Of a stretch of DNA of 64,000 bases, positions 17,202 to 27,580 are shown piece after piece. The stretch is taken from contig NZ_JAGYPG010000002.1 of the NCBI RefSeq assembly GCF_018343625.1, positions 310,001-374,000 on the forward strand. Direction: 5' to 3'. The DNA is from Lederbergia citri. Lineage in GTDB: Bacteria > Bacillota > Bacilli > Bacillales > Bacillaceae_C. The translations under genes and the position numbers were made by a program. Each line of letters begins with the position of its first letter. Position 1 is the stretch's first letter. The notes under the pieces were generated by a model. The model had not been told where the DNA came from, did no database searches, and saw nothing but the letters and a program-made list of their open reading frames with translations.

Positions 17202-18125
17202 TCATTGATAATTTTTAGTTTCTCTTTCATAGTAAGAAGCTTTTCCGTTCCCCTTTAGGTTAAATTTTTTTAATAATATTCTTCGAATCGTGTCTACAGA
17301 TTTTACACCATCACACCATTCAAAAATGCTCCTTGTTGTAATTTTTCTATCTGGAAAGAGAAACGCAAATTCATCCACGCTCCGTAAAATCGCTGAAGGC
17401 ATTTCTTCTATTGTGCCACAACTTTCACATAAAAAAACAAACCCTTTGCTATCCAAATTATATGAATAACAATTAGGACAGATTACTCCTTTGCGTAGTT
17501 CTTCATAGCTATAATTCGGTAATTTTGGTGGTGTATTCTTATGAAGAGAAAGGAGTTTCATGGCAAGTCTCATATGGTAATCATTTGTTTTTGATGGAAT
17601 TTTATTGAGCCTTTCGAAAAAGCGGTTTAATTGGTTTGGAAAAATGATGGGTAGATTTCGTGGGGCGTTATATAAGTGGAGATCAGGATTAACGAAGATG
17701 ACATAAGATTCAATGGGGATGTTGTTATAGCCTTGGTCCTGTAGTAAGCGACGTAAGAGGGCTTCCGTTCTTTCTAACTGATGTACTGGATTCTGGATAG
17801 AGTTGCCATTTATGTAATACCATTTTTCACCTTCTATATAATAATCTCCTTCGTAATTTTTCACTTCAAACAGTAATAGGAGCTTCCGGGAAATTACTAG
17901 GGAATCAATTTGAAATTCACTGTTATTACTTTCTAGCTGTAAATCATTAAGGATAAGCCATTCCTTTGAAAGACCATCCACTCTCTCATTAAAAAGCACT
18001 TCCCCAGAATAACCTTTTTCAAGTCTGTTAAGTTGCTGTTTGTCCTCACATGATAACAACTTTCTACTACATAACATCCTATAACCTTTGAGCTCATTAC
18101 CTTCAACTAGCGCTTTGATTATCAT
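17202..18125 (-). CDS. NERD-domain protein with zinc ribbon, 307 aa
   Basis: A nuclease-related domain (NERD) protein. After about 30 residues the NERD core contains GEVLFNERVDGL, LLLFEVKNYEGDYYIEG and NPVHQLERTEALLRRLL, the hallmark of the family and related to restriction endonuclease folds. A C-terminal zinc ribbon has CPNCYSYN and CESCG (about 213-240), followed by a helix-turn-helix-like region. The frame opens at 18134, but the ATG at 18125 has AAAGGA at ideal spacing. NERD proteins are thought to act on DNA, but their cellular role in Bacillus is unknown. It is a lone gene. Confidence 0.8.
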   Translation of the reverse strand: MIIKALVEGNELKGYRMLCSRKLLSCEDKQQLNRLEKGYSGEVLFNERVDGLSKEWLILNDLQLESNNSEFQIDSLVISRKLLLLFEVKNYEGDYYIEGEKWYYINGNSIQNPVHQLERTEALLRRLLQDQGYNNIPIESYVIFVNPDLHLYNAPRNLPIIFPNQLNRFFERLNKIPSKTNDYHMRLAMKLLSLHKNTPPKLPNYSYEELRKGVICPNCYSYNLDSKGFVFLCESCGTIEEMPSAILRSVDEFAFLFPDRKITTRSIFEWCDGVKSVDTIRRILLKKFNLKGNGKASYYERETKNYQ

Positions 18126-18183
18126 TTTCCACATCCTTTAAAAAGTAATTATCCTTATTGTAGCAAGCCCGCTCCAACAAGAA

Positions 18184-18208
18184 AAGCAGCCGAACTTTAC
18201 GGCTGCTT
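18184..18208 (-). terminator. Terminator of prfB
   Basis: AAGCAGCCG and CGGCTGCTT pair around an 7-8 base loop, followed by TTTTCTTG on the minus strand. It starts eight bases past the prfB stop. Confidence 0.85.
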
Positions 18209-18215
18209 CATTACA

Positions 18216-19314
18216 TTATATTCTAGAACGCAAATATGAATTGATAAAAATATCGATATCTCCGTCTGTCACAGCTTGAACATTTCCAACCTCTGTATTC
18301 GTACGGTGGTCTTTTACCATAGAATATGGGTGGAAAACGTAAGAGCGAATTTGACTTCCCCAGCCAATTTCCTTTTGGACGCCTCGGATTTCGGCAAGTT
18401 GTTTTTCTTTTTGTTCCATTTCAAGCTGATACAATTTGGCTTTTAACATATTCATCGCTTTTTCACGGTTTTTAATTTGTGATCTTTCATTTTGACACGT
18501 TACAACTGTACCGGTTGGAATATGTGTAATCCGAACGGCGGAATCGGTTGTATTAACGTGCTGACCGCCGGCTCCACTAGAACGGTACGTATCAATTTTC
18601 AAATCCTCAGTGCGAATATCTATTTCAATATCATCCGTAAACTCAGGCATAACTTCGCATGATACGAAGGAAGTATGTCTGCGGCCGGATGAATCGAAAG
18701 GAGAAATTCTAACGAGGCGGTGAACCCCTTTTTCTGCCTTCAAATAGCCGTATGCATTATGCCCTTTAATTAATAACGTGACGCTTTTAATTCCCGCTTC
18801 GTCCCCAGGCAGATAATCAAGTGTTTCTACTTTAAAACCTTTCTTCTCCGCCCAGCGCGTATACATACGCAAAAGAATGGAGCCCCAATCTTGTGATTCT
18901 GTACCACCAGCACCTGGATGAAGCTCAAGAATGGCATTATTTTTATCATAAGGCTCGCTTAGTAAAAGCTGCAGTTCAAAATCGTTTAAACGTGTGATCA
19001 ACTCTTGCAACTCGGATTCCAGTTCTTTTTCTAAATCTGGATCATTTTCCTCTTTTACGAGCTCGTGAGTCAGTTCGAGATTTTCTTGTGTTTCAAGCAA
19101 TTCTTTATATTCACCGACGAGATCTTTTAAACTATTCGCCTCGTTGATTACGGTTTGAGCCGCTTGCTGGTCATCCCAAAAGCCCGGTTCCAGCATTCTT
19201 TCATCTAGTTCGGCTATTCTTGTCTCTTTTTCATCTAAGTCAAAGAGACCCCCTAAAATCAGCTAGTCGATTAGCTGTTTTTTCAAGTTCCGTTCTTACT
19301 TCAAATAATTCCAT
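18216..19314 (-). CDS. prfB: Peptide chain release factor 2 with programmed +1 frameshift, 365 aa
   Basis: RF2 recognises UGA and UAA stop codons. The gene starts at the ATG at 19314; 24 codons ([10 protein letters not shown]...DFRGSL) lead to an in-frame TGA at 19240-19242. The signal AGGGGG (19249-19254), a 3-base spacer, then CTT TGA C is the classic RF2 site at which ribosomes slip +1 when RF2 is scarce. The main frame then runs to 18216 and contains the tripeptide anticodon SPF ([14 protein letters not shown]) and the peptidyl-transferase motif GGQHVN. The total is 365 residues, as in B. subtilis. It is followed by a terminator and preceded by secA on the same strand. Confidence 0.97.
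19239..19254 (-). promoter_or_regulatory. Programmed +1 ribosomal frameshift site of prfB
   Basis: On the minus strand AGGGGG TCT CTT TGA C: an internal Shine-Dalgarno-like element three bases before the slippery CTT and a weak stop TGA C. It gives autoregulation of RF2 synthesis. Confidence 0.97.
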
Positions 19315-19462
19315 TTACAACCACCTCAAAAATTCGGATTTCTTGCTGTTCAAAGTATAAGCACAAATGCCTTGCTCATTAACGTTTATGATATACAGAA
19401 TCTATGCCCGGCGATGTTAACTGCTATTCGACGGGCATATTCCTCTAGTTTTAGGAAGTGAC

Positions 19463-21976
19463 CTAGGCCAATCTTCCATGACAATTCTTATATTTCTTCC
19501 CGCTTCCACATGGGCACGGTGCATTACGTCCGATGCTCTCTTCTTTACGGACGGGCTTTCTTTTTACTTCTCCGCCTTCTTCCTTCGGATTCACGGCTTG
19601 GCCTTTTGCCACTTCTTCACGTTCCAAATTATTGCGAATCTCCGCTTTCATGACGTATTTTGCAGTATCTTCCTCGATTGCCACGACCATGCTTTCAAAC
19701 ATCGCAAAACCTTCAGCTTGATATTCTCTAAGCGGATCAATTTGACCGTAAGCACGTAAATGAATACCTTGTCTAAGCTGTTCCATTGCATCGATATGAT
19801 CAATCCACTTAGAATCAACAGAACGGAGTAAAATAACTTTTTCAAACTCGCGCATTTGCTCAGGTGATAAAAATTCTTCTTTTTGATCATAGCGAATTTT
19901 TACTTTACCAAAAATAAGGTCAACCATTTCTTCTGGATCTTTTCTTCTCAAATCTTCCGCAGTAATATCGCCTTCAGGAAGCAAATTGGCATTTACATAA
20001 TCAATGATGCCTTGTAAGTTCCATTGCTCTTCTTCTTCGTGTGAAGGAGTATGTGCAGAAACTGCACGCTCAATGACTGAAACAATCATTTTTTCTACAA
20101 TATCGCGAAGATTTTCTGATTCCATTACATCATTTCGCTGTTGATAAATGATTTCACGTTGTTGACGTAAAACATCATCGTATTGTAAAAGCTGTTTCCG
20201 AGCATCAAAGTTATTACCTTCAACGCGTTTCTGTGCAGATTCGACTGCTTTGGAAACCATTCTGCTTTGAATTGGCTGCGAATCATCCATGCCAAGTCTT
20301 TGCATCATGTTTTTCATATTATCCGATCCGAATCTTCTCATTAATTCGTCTTCCATAGACAAATAAAATTGAGTAATACCTGGATCCCCTTGACGTCCAG
20401 AACGTCCTCTTAGCTGATTATCAATCCTTCGCGATTCATGACGCTCTGTTCCTATAACCGCTAATCCACCTAATTCTTTTACGCCTTCACCGAGTTTAAT
20501 ATCGGTACCACGACCGGCCATATTAGTTGCAATTGTGACAGCGCCAGCTTGCCCAGCTTCCACAATGATTTCCGCTTCACGACCGTGATTTTTAGCATTT
20601 AATACATTATGCTTTACACCCTTCTTTTGTAAAAGAGAAGATATTAACTCTGATGTTTCAATTGCGACAGTACCAACAAGCACAGGTTGACCGTTTCTAT
20701 GACGTTCTGCAATATCTTCAACGACTGCACGGAATTTACCGTCCATCGATGCATAAATTAAATCAGGGCGGTCGTCCCTCGTAATAGGTTTATTAGTAGG
20801 AATCGCAATAACGCGCATATTATAAATGTTCCGGAATTCTTCTTCTTCCGTTTTAGCGGTCCCAGTCATACCAGCAAGTTTTTCATACATCCGGAAATAG
20901 TTCTGGAATGTGATTGTCGCCATCGTCATAGACTCATTTTGAATCTCAACGCCTTCTTTTGCTTCAATTGCTTGATGGAGTCCGTCACTAAAACGACGTC
21001 CCTTCATAAGGCGCCCTGTAAATTGGTCAACAATAACGATTTCGCCTTCTTGGACGACATAATCTACATCAAGGTGCATACTTGCATGAGCTTTTAAAGC
21101 TTGGTTGATATGATGGTTTAACGTTACGTGAGAAATATCGAATAGATTATCGATTTTAAAGGAGCGTTCAGCTTTATTAATTCCTTCCTCTGTCAGCTGA
21201 ACACCTTTTGTTTTTTCATCATACGTATAATCTTCATCTTTTTTCAGCATGTTGACGAATGAATTAGCTTGAATATACAATTGTGTAGATTTTTGAGCTT
21301 GCCCTGAAATAATTAATGGCGTTCTCGCTTCATCAATTAAAATGGAGTCTACTTCGTCAATAACCGCGTAGTGAAGCGGTCTTTGAACCCTTTGCTCTGC
21401 ATATAGCACCATATTATCACGTAGGTAGTCGAAGCCAAATTCATTGTTCGTACCATATGTGATATCAGCCGCATACGCTTCTTGTTTTTCTTCTTTGGAC
21501 ATGCTGTTTAAATTGAGCCCAACAGTCAGTCCTAAAAATTGATATAACTCTCCCATTTCAGTTGCGTCACGGTTCGCTAAATATTCGTTTACTGTAACGA
21601 CATGAACACCTTTTCCAGTGATGGCATTTAAATAAACGGGCATTGTGGCAGTAAGGGTTTTACCTTCCCCCGTTTTCATTTCTGCAATATTACCTTCGTG
21701 AAGAGCAGCTCCCCCCATTAGCTGAACTGGGTAAGGATAAAGACCCAACACACGACGTGCACCTTCACGGACAACCGCGAACGCCTCTACTAAAAGACTT
21801 TCAAGCGATTCCCCTTTTTGATATCTTTCCTTAAATTCTTCTGTTTTTTCGCGTAATTCATCATCCGATTTATTTTCCATTTCTGATTCTAACGCTTGGA
21901 TACTATCGGCCAATTTTTCTAGACGTTTTAATTCCCGTGTATTTAGATCAAATAATTTATTTAAAAAAGCAACCAT
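19463..21976 (-). CDS. secA: Preprotein translocase ATPase SecA, 837 aa
   Basis: The motor of the Sec export pathway. It has Walker [11 protein letters not shown], the DEAD-like [21 protein letters not shown], preprotein-crosslinking and helical scaffold regions, the second ATPase half with [10 protein letters not shown] and [11 protein letters not shown], and a C-terminal zinc motif [14 protein letters not shown]. The length is the usual Bacillus value (about 841). It starts at 21976 with GGGAGCG upstream. Order hpf, secA, prfB is as in B. subtilis apart from the chromate and GGT genes inserted between hpf and secA. Confidence 0.98.
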   Translation of the reverse strand: MVAFLNKLFDLNTRELKRLEKLADSIQALESEMENKSDDELREKTEEFKERYQKGESLESLLVEAFAVVREGARRVLGLYPYPVQLMGGAALHEGNIAEMKTGEGKTLTATMPVYLNAITGKGVHVVTVNEYLANRDATEMGELYQFLGLTVGLNLNSMSKEEKQEAYAADITYGTNNEFGFDYLRDNMVLYAEQRVQRPLHYAVIDEVDSILIDEARTPLIISGQAQKSTQLYIQANSFVNMLKKDEDYTYDEKTKGVQLTEEGINKAERSFKIDNLFDISHVTLNHHINQALKAHASMHLDVDYVVQEGEIVIVDQFTGRLMKGRRFSDGLHQAIEAKEGVEIQNESMTMATITFQNYFRMYEKLAGMTGTAKTEEEEFRNIYNMRVIAIPTNKPITRDDRPDLIYASMDGKFRAVVEDIAERHRNGQPVLVGTVAIETSELISSLLQKKGVKHNVLNAKNHGREAEIIVEAGQAGAVTIATNMAGRGTDIKLGEGVKELGGLAVIGTERHESRRIDNQLRGRSGRQGDPGITQFYLSMEDELMRRFGSDNMKNMMQRLGMDDSQPIQSRMVSKAVESAQKRVEGNNFDARKQLLQYDDVLRQQREIIYQQRNDVMESENLRDIVEKMIVSVIERAVSAHTPSHEEEEQWNLQGIIDYVNANLLPEGDITAEDLRRKDPEEMVDLIFGKVKIRYDQKEEFLSPEQMREFEKVILLRSVDSKWIDHIDAMEQLRQGIHLRAYGQIDPLREYQAEGFAMFESMVVAIEEDTAKYVMKAEIRNNLEREEVAKGQAVNPKEEGGEVKRKPVRKEESIGRNAPCPCGSGKKYKNCHGRLA

Positions 21977-22123
21977 ATATAGAACGCTCCCTTACGTATA
22001 AAATTCGGGCGAAAATAATGATAGGATACGTTTCACAAACCTAGCCTAAAATAACTACTCCTGACTACTAATCTTATCACTATCGGCTTTTCATGACAAC
22101 AAGCGTACTGTATTTTTGGGTGA

Positions 22124-22156
22124 CTGTCCCTATGGGGACAGTCCCCTTAGGGACAG
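22124..22156. repeat. GGGGACAGTCCC double-hairpin repeat
   Basis: CTGTCCC-TAT-GGGGACAG overlaps GTCCCC-TTA-GGGAC, so two alternative hairpins can form. It lies between the chromate transporter stop at 22168 and secA. Similar GGGACAGTCCC palindromes occur dispersed in Bacillus genomes, but copy number here cannot be checked. Confidence 0.5.
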
Positions 22157-22167
22157 GTTCAATTTCT

Positions 22168-22701
22168 CTATAAGAAAATGGCTCCATAGACAAGTGCACC
22201 CGCAATGACATATGCAGGATGGATTTTCCATTTTTCCAGTAGTAATAAGCTAGCGATCCCAATAATAATTGTGTGAATATATCCTGAACCTGCTGTTGAA
22301 ACTGAGTTGACGAAAAAATTGACTGTCATGATGCCTAGAAGGACGGCAATAGCAGGTCTAACGAGCTGTGTCATTTTTTTCACTTGTGTTGAATGTTTAT
22401 ATTTTAATAAAATTCCGAGCATCGCAATCATGAGAATCATCGACGGAGCAACCGTTGCAAATAAGGCAACTACTGAACCAAGGACTCCTGCTTGTTGATA
22501 GCCTATATATCCTGCCATCTTTGTCGCAATCGGACCAGGCAGTGCATTTCCGAGTGCCAGCATTTCACTAAATTCATGAACTGTCAGCCAGCCGTACCTA
22601 TCCACAACTTCATTTTCAATTAAAGGAATAGAGGACGGCCCTCCCCCATATCCAAGAATTCCTGGAATGAAAAAGGCAAGAAAGATATGCCAGTAAATCA
22701 T
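22168..22701 (-). CDS. ywrA: Chromate transporter subunit, ChrA C-terminal-type half, 177 aa
   Basis: A half-length CHR-family membrane protein with the motif FFIPGILGYGGGPSSIPLIENEVV and the ALGNALPGPIATKMAGYIGY segment, followed by hydrophobic helices. In Bacillus two half-size CHR proteins together form a chromate efflux unit. The start at 22701 overlaps the other half by four bases (ATGA). The pair matches ywrA/ywrB of B. subtilis; which half equals which name is a best guess. Confidence 0.85.
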   Translation of the reverse strand: MIYWHIFLAFFIPGILGYGGGPSSIPLIENEVVDRYGWLTVHEFSEMLALGNALPGPIATKMAGYIGYQQAGVLGSVVALFATVAPSMILMIAMLGILLKYKHSTQVKKMTQLVRPAIAVLLGIMTVNFFVNSVSTAGSGYIHTIIIGIASLLLLEKWKIHPAYVIAGALVYGAIFL

Positions 22702-23264
22702 AATTGGCCCCCCTCCTTTTGCTTAGCCTTCTTTTTACTGCCTAAAGCTAGGGCGGCAATAAGAAGAACAGCAATCAAAATACCTGGATGGATATGAAGA
22801 ATTTCTAATGCAACGACGCTAACAAGAATAAGGATTATGCCCCAAAGCCAACCTAATGATTTCTTTGATTTTATAAAAAAGTCCCATGCTAAAACCCCGA
22901 GCATCACACCAGCTACAGGCAGAACTGCTTTAGACATGCCAGCCACCCAAGGCTTATCCTTATGCGCCGCTAGTAAAGTTAAAAATAAAATCATCAGAAT
23001 AACGGTAGGTATGGCGGTCGCGAATAACGCGTTCATCATCCCCCAAAATCCGCCCACTCTCCAGCCGATGTATCCTGCCATCTTTGTATTAATCGGTCCC
23101 GGCAATGCATTGGCAAGAGCTAAAACATCTGAAAACTCTTCGTCATTCATCCATTTATAGACGAGGACAACTTCTCTGTGAACGAGGGGAATGGCAGATG
23201 GCCCCCCTCCAAATCCGAGAATACCCGATCGAAAAAAAGCTATGAATATATCTTTATGTTTCAT
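22698..23264 (-). CDS. ywrB: Chromate transporter subunit, ChrA N-terminal-type half, 188 aa
   Basis: The partner half of the CHR-family pair: FFRSGILGFGGGPSAIPLVHREVV and ALANALPGPINTKMAGYIGW, with about five membrane helices and a Lys-rich C-terminus. It starts at 23264. It is coupled to the second half by a four-base overlap and lies downstream of a ywrD-like GGT gene as in B. subtilis ywrD-ywrC-ywrB-ywrA, except that the regulator ywrC is missing. Confidence 0.85.
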   Translation of the reverse strand: MKHKDIFIAFFRSGILGFGGGPSAIPLVHREVVLVYKWMNDEEFSDVLALANALPGPINTKMAGYIGWRVGGFWGMMNALFATAIPTVILMILFLTLLAAHKDKPWVAGMSKAVLPVAGVMLGVLAWDFFIKSKKSLGWLWGIILILVSVVALEILHIHPGILIAVLLIAALALGSKKKAKQKEGGQL

Positions 23265-23382
23265 TAAGTAAAACCGCCTTTGTCTGAAGCACTACGTGTA
23301 ATTTTGCAATGAACCCAATAAGGTCTACGGACATTTGTCATATACCCTTTAATGGATAGATTCATCCTATTAATCATTATCA

Positions 23383-23420
23383 ATCCTTTTAAATAAGGTG
23401 TGCAGCCTTATTAAAAGGAT
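23383..23420. repeat. Long inverted repeat between GGT and chromate genes
   Basis: ATCCTTTTAAATAAGG and CCTTATTAAAAGGAT pair around TGTGCAG. No T-run follows on either strand, so it is not a clear terminator; it could stabilise or process the mRNA. Confidence 0.5.
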
Positions 23421-23486
23421 AAAAATTAACAAGTAGTATTACTCTAAATCAAGTACCACTTTCACTCAGAAAACACCTTTCCCAAC

Positions 23487-25100
23487 TCACCAAGCCGCAA
23501 TCGATCCATCCGTACGCGACTCAGTTCCTCCTATTAAAACGCCATTTTCATTGTTTCTCCAGATCGCTTGACCGCGGCCGAAGCTTCCTCCATCAACTGC
23601 TAATTGGACTTGATGACCTTTTCTCGCCAATGCCTGTGCAATATGGAGTGGGAAATTTGGCTCAAGCAGCACTTTTTTCCCTTCTATCCATTGCCAGCGC
23701 GGTGCGTCGAGTGCAGCTTGTGGGTTCAAATGGAAATCAATTGTATTTGAAACGACTTGGAAGTGACCTTGCGGCTGCATATATCCACCCATCACTCCAA
23801 AAGGCCCGACCGGCTCGCCGTCTTTTGTTAAAAAGCCCGGAATAATTGTGTTGTAGCATCTCTTACCAGGTTGCAATGCATTCGGATGACTTTCATCCAA
23901 TGAAAAATCATGTCCGCGGTTTTGTAAGGCAATCCCTGTATCAGGAACGACAATTCCAGAGCCAAAACCCATATAGTTGCTTTGAATGAAAGAAACCATA
24001 TTGCCATCACCATCGGCCGTTGCCAAGTAGACAGTTCCTCCTTTTGGCAGTTCAATTGCGGTCGGCTCTAAAGCCTCTACTCCAATCTCTTGTCGGCGCT
24101 TTTCCGCATATTCCTCAGACAATAAATGTTCGAAACTGATCGGCATATGGGCAGGTTCCGTTATAAACGCTTTGCCATCCATAAATGCCAGCTTCATTGC
24201 TTCTATTTGTTTATGGTAGGTTTCTACACTTTCTTTTTCGATAAAATTAAACCCTTTTGCTATATTTAAGGCCATGAGAGTGATTATTCCTTGCCCATTC
24301 GGAGGAATTTCCCATACATCATAGCCACGATAATTGACCGAAACAGGCTCTACCCATTCTGCTTGATACGTAGCTAAGTCCTCCATAGAAAGAAACCCAC
24401 CATGCTTACCCACAAAGGAAGTCATTTTCTCAGCAAGTTCTCCTCTGTAAAAACTCTCCGCGTTCGTATTAGCGATCGACCGTAATGTTGCTGCATGACC
24501 AGGTGAACGCCATACTTCGCCAATTTCAGGAGCTCTCCCATTTGGTGCAAACGTATCGAACCATGGCTTAAATTCTTCTTTCGTAGAAAACAAATCCAAA
24601 AATCGATTATATGCAAGCTTCCAGTACTTTCCTAGAACTGGTGTCAATGGAAATCCTTCTTCAGCATACTGAATAGCCGATTCCAGTGTTTCATTTAATG
24701 ATAGTTTTCCAAACTTGTTCGAAAGCTCTGCCCAAGCCGAAGGGACTCCAGGCACCGTAATGGGAATCACTCCATGTGCTGGCATTTTTTCATATCCTAG
24801 TGATTTAAGTTTTTCCAAACTTATCGATTTTGGAGAAGGTCCGCTTGCATTTAATCCGTGAAGCTTTCCATTCGTCCATACGAGAGCAAATGCATCTCCG
24901 CCGATTCCGTTTGAAGTCGGTTCAACGACCGTAAGTGCTGCTGCCGTGGCAATCGCTGCATCAATCGCATTGCCGCCTTTTTTCAAAATATCCAAACCAG
25001 CTTGAGCTGCTAATGGCTGTGATGTCGCCACCATTCCATTTTTCGCAAATACAGTCGTTCGTTGTGATGTATATGGTTGATATAAATGATCTAAATTCAT
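23487..25100 (-). CDS. ywrD: Gamma-glutamyltransferase family protein (YwrD-like), 537 aa
   Basis: An Ntn-hydrolase of the gamma-glutamyltranspeptidase family. The large-subunit start KNGMVATSQPLAAQAG and GGNAIDAAIATAAALTVVEP are typical. The self-processing Thr is in KGGTVYLATADGDGN, replacing the usual TTHxSVVD of classical GGT; YwrD of B. subtilis shows the same variation. There is no signal peptide, unlike secreted GGT, so it should act in the cytoplasm. It is 69 percent or so like the next gene by eye, a tandem paralog. Confidence 0.85.
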   Translation of the reverse strand: MNLDHLYQPYTSQRTTVFAKNGMVATSQPLAAQAGLDILKKGGNAIDAAIATAAALTVVEPTSNGIGGDAFALVWTNGKLHGLNASGPSPKSISLEKLKSLGYEKMPAHGVIPITVPGVPSAWAELSNKFGKLSLNETLESAIQYAEEGFPLTPVLGKYWKLAYNRFLDLFSTKEEFKPWFDTFAPNGRAPEIGEVWRSPGHAATLRSIANTNAESFYRGELAEKMTSFVGKHGGFLSMEDLATYQAEWVEPVSVNYRGYDVWEIPPNGQGIITLMALNIAKGFNFIEKESVETYHKQIEAMKLAFMDGKAFITEPAHMPISFEHLLSEEYAEKRRQEIGVEALEPTAIELPKGGTVYLATADGDGNMVSFIQSNYMGFGSGIVVPDTGIALQNRGHDFSLDESHPNALQPGKRCYNTIIPGFLTKDGEPVGPFGVMGGYMQPQGHFQVVSNTIDFHLNPQAALDAPRWQWIEGKKVLLEPNFPLHIAQALARKGHQVQLAVDGGSFGRGQAIWRNNENGVLIGGTESRTDGSIAAW

Positions 25101-25172
25101 GCTTTAAATGCCTTCTTTCTTTTTTATCGACACAAAGTTAATTTTACTATGTAAAGATACAATAGAAAAGGA

Positions 25173-25206
25173 AATAAGGATAAAAGCAAACGCTTTTATC
25201 CTTATT
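25173..25206 (-). terminator. Terminator between the two GGT genes
   Basis: AATAAGGATAAAAGC and GCTTTTATCCTTATT form a 15-base perfect stem with loop AAAC, A/T-rich on both sides. It lies after the stop at 25223, so the paralogs are probably separate transcripts. Confidence 0.85.
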
Positions 25207-25222
25207 TTTAAAATATTCACTT

Positions 25223-26833
25223 TTACCAAACAGCGATACTGCCGTCAGCCCTTGGTTCCGTTCCACCAGACAAAATTCCGGTTTCTTGATCCCTACATAT
25301 TATTTGGCCTCTGCCAAACATTCCTGAATCGACAGCCCGTTGAACGATATGTCCTTTTCGGACTAATGCTTTTGCGATATGATCTGGGAATTGCGGCTCA
25401 ACTTCGATGATTTTTTCCTTAATCCATCTCCATCTTGGCGCATCCAATGCGGCTTGCGGATTCAACACGAAATCAACCAAGTTCATGACAACCTGAACAT
25501 GGGCCTGCGGCTGAATCATTCCACACATAATGCCAAAAGGTCCGACCGGCTCATTTCCCTTCGTAATGAAACCAGGAATAATCGTATGGAATGTTTTCTT
25601 TCCGCCTTCTAATGCATTATGATGATTTGGATCCAGCGAAAATCCGCTGCCCCTATTTTGTAAACAAATCCCCGTACCAGGAACAACTACACCAGATCCG
25701 AAATCTCCCGCATGACTTTGTATAAACGAAACCATATTCCCTTCGCCGTCAGCAGTTGCCAGATAAACTGTACCCCCTGGGACCGGTTCTCCCGCTTCAG
25801 GAAGGATTGCTTGATCATTTATAAGAGCACGCCTTACCGCAGCATATTGTTCAGAAAGCAATTCTTTTTCCGTCACTATCATGCTTTTCGGGTCGGTAAT
25901 ATATTTTAATCCATCCATATACGCCAATTTTACCGCTTCAATTTGCTTATGGTATGCATCGATGGAATCCTTTGCAACGAAATCAAAATCTTTCAAAATC
26001 TGCAAAGCCATTAAAGCGACTATCCCTTGTCCATTCGGAGGAATTTCCCATATGTCGTAGCCTCTATAATTGACACTGATTGGCTGCACCCATTCAGGTT
26101 CATACTCTGAAAGATCTTCCTTCGTTAAAAATCCATTGTGCTTCGCTACACATTGAGCAATCTTTTCCGCAAGTTCGCCGCGGTAAAAAGCCTCGCCATC
26201 CGTTTCAGCAATCGCCTCTAATGTACGAGCGTGATCTGGGGACTTCCAAATCTCCCCGATTTCAGGAGCCCTTCCATTCGGTGCATACACATTAAACCAT
26301 TCCTGAAATTCCTCACCTTTATATTGCTCAGTATACTCATGAAAACGAATATCCCAAAACTTCCCGATTTCCGACGATACAGGAAAACCGTCGCGGGCAT
26401 ACTCGATGGCAGGCTTAAGAACTTCTTTTAAAGGAAGTTTCCCAAAGCGTTTCGACAGCGCCACCCACGAAGCAGGCGTCCCTGGAACAGTAATTGGCAA
26501 GACTCCAATCCCAGGCATATGGTCATGTCCAAGCTCTTTTACCTTATCAATTGAGATGCTTTTTGGAGCAGGTCCACTTGCATTTAGTCCATGCAATTCT
26601 CCCTTCGTCCAAACAAGCACAAAGGAATCTCCGCCAATACTTGTAGAATTCGGTTCTACGACTGTTAAACAAGCTGCCGTTGCAATCGCAGCATCAATCG
26701 CATTTCCCCCTTGCTGCATCACTCTCAAACCCGCTTGAGCCGCTAGCGGTTGGGTCGTGGCCACCATCCCCTTCTGACCATGAACCGTCATTCTTTGTGA
26801 AGAGTAAGGATAATACTGATGATCTGTTTTCAT
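25223..26833 (-). CDS. Gamma-glutamyltransferase family protein, second copy, 536 aa
   Basis: Paralog of the preceding GGT gene with the same layout: QKGMVATTQPLAAQAG, GGNAIDAAIATAACLTVVEP, processing Thr in PGGTVYLATADGEGN and GSGVVVPGTGICLQNRG. It also lacks a signal peptide. The copies differ along the whole length, so the duplication is not recent. The physiological substrate is unknown. It starts at 26833. Confidence 0.83.
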   Translation of the reverse strand: MKTDHQYYPYSSQRMTVHGQKGMVATTQPLAAQAGLRVMQQGGNAIDAAIATAACLTVVEPNSTSIGGDSFVLVWTKGELHGLNASGPAPKSISIDKVKELGHDHMPGIGVLPITVPGTPASWVALSKRFGKLPLKEVLKPAIEYARDGFPVSSEIGKFWDIRFHEYTEQYKGEEFQEWFNVYAPNGRAPEIGEIWKSPDHARTLEAIAETDGEAFYRGELAEKIAQCVAKHNGFLTKEDLSEYEPEWVQPISVNYRGYDIWEIPPNGQGIVALMALQILKDFDFVAKDSIDAYHKQIEAVKLAYMDGLKYITDPKSMIVTEKELLSEQYAAVRRALINDQAILPEAGEPVPGGTVYLATADGEGNMVSFIQSHAGDFGSGVVVPGTGICLQNRGSGFSLDPNHHNALEGGKKTFHTIIPGFITKGNEPVGPFGIMCGMIQPQAHVQVVMNLVDFVLNPQAALDAPRWRWIKEKIIEVEPQFPDHIAKALVRKGHIVQRAVDSGMFGRGQIICRDQETGILSGGTEPRADGSIAVW

Positions 26834-26984
26834 ATAAAATTCTCCCTAGTAAAATTTTTTCTATTTTTATACCCTAGTTTAATATAATTGTGCTGGCCCC
26901 CCTTTTTCGCCCTTATTTGTAAGCCCTTACGATTAATATTAATTTAATAGTTTCATTATTTCCACAAAATTTTTTATACATAAA

Positions 26985-27011
26985 AGCACGCGGCCTTTAA
27001 AACCGCGTGCT
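26985..27011 (-). terminator. Terminator of hpf
   Basis: AGCACGCGG and CCGCGTGCT pair perfectly around CCTTTAAAA or so, followed on the minus strand by TTTTATG. It is 15 bases past the hpf stop. Confidence 0.88.
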
Positions 27012-27025
27012 AGCTTTAAGCTTTA

Positions 27026-27580
27026 TTAGTTTGTTTCGATTAATCCATATTTACCGTCTTTTCTACGGTAAACGATGTTTGTTCCATTTGTTTCGGCATC
27101 TGTGTAGATGAAGAAGCTATGTCCAAGCATGTTCATTTGTAGAACTGCTTCCTCACTGTCCATTGGCTTTAAGTCAAATTGTTTTGTACGGACGATGGTC
27201 ATTTCATCATCATCTTCTTCATTAGTTGCCGCTCCGTTAACACTCGTATTGAAAAATTCATTCATATTTCCTTTTTCACGGAATTTACGGTTTACTTTCG
27301 TTTTATGTTTACGGATTTGTCTTTCAAGTTTATCAACAATTAAATCTGTCGCTGCATACATATCGTTATTTACTTCTTCTGCACGAAGCGTTAATTGTGG
27401 AATTAGAATGGTAATTTCCACTTTAGATGTTTTATCAGGATAGACCTTTAAGTTTACATGCACATTTGCATTAGGAGTTTCATTAAAGTAACGCTCAAGT
27501 TTTCCAACTTTCTTTTCTACATGATCACGAATTGCCTCTGTGACCTCGATGTTTTCACCACGAATTTGGAAGTTCAGCAT
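27026..27580 (-). CDS. hpf: Long ribosome hibernation promoting factor, 184 aa
   Basis: The long-form HPF (B. subtilis YvyD) that dimerises 70S ribosomes into inactive 100S particles in stationary phase. The N-terminal domain (MLNFQIRGENIEVTEAIRDHVEKK) binds the 30S mRNA channel; the C-terminal domain (about 125-184, IVRTKQFDLKPMDSEEAVLQMNMLGHSFF) is the dimerisation tail. It starts at 27580 after AAAGGAGGAG. The leader has AGGATTT with A/T-rich sequence after it, which could be part of a sigma-H-type promoter, but the match is incomplete. Confidence 0.96.
   Translation of the reverse strand: MLNFQIRGENIEVTEAIRDHVEKKVGKLERYFNETPNANVHVNLKVYPDKTSKVEITILIPQLTLRAEEVNNDMYAATDLIVDKLERQIRKHKTKVNRKFREKGNMNEFFNTSVNGAATNEEDDDEMTIVRTKQFDLKPMDSEEAVLQMNMLGHSFFIYTDAETNGTNIVYRRKDGKYGLIETN

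Noticed and set aside
19236..19242. Premature stop making prfB a pseudogene
   Set aside because: The TGA sits in the known RF2 frameshift signal (AGGGGG, CTT TGA C), so the gene is intact.
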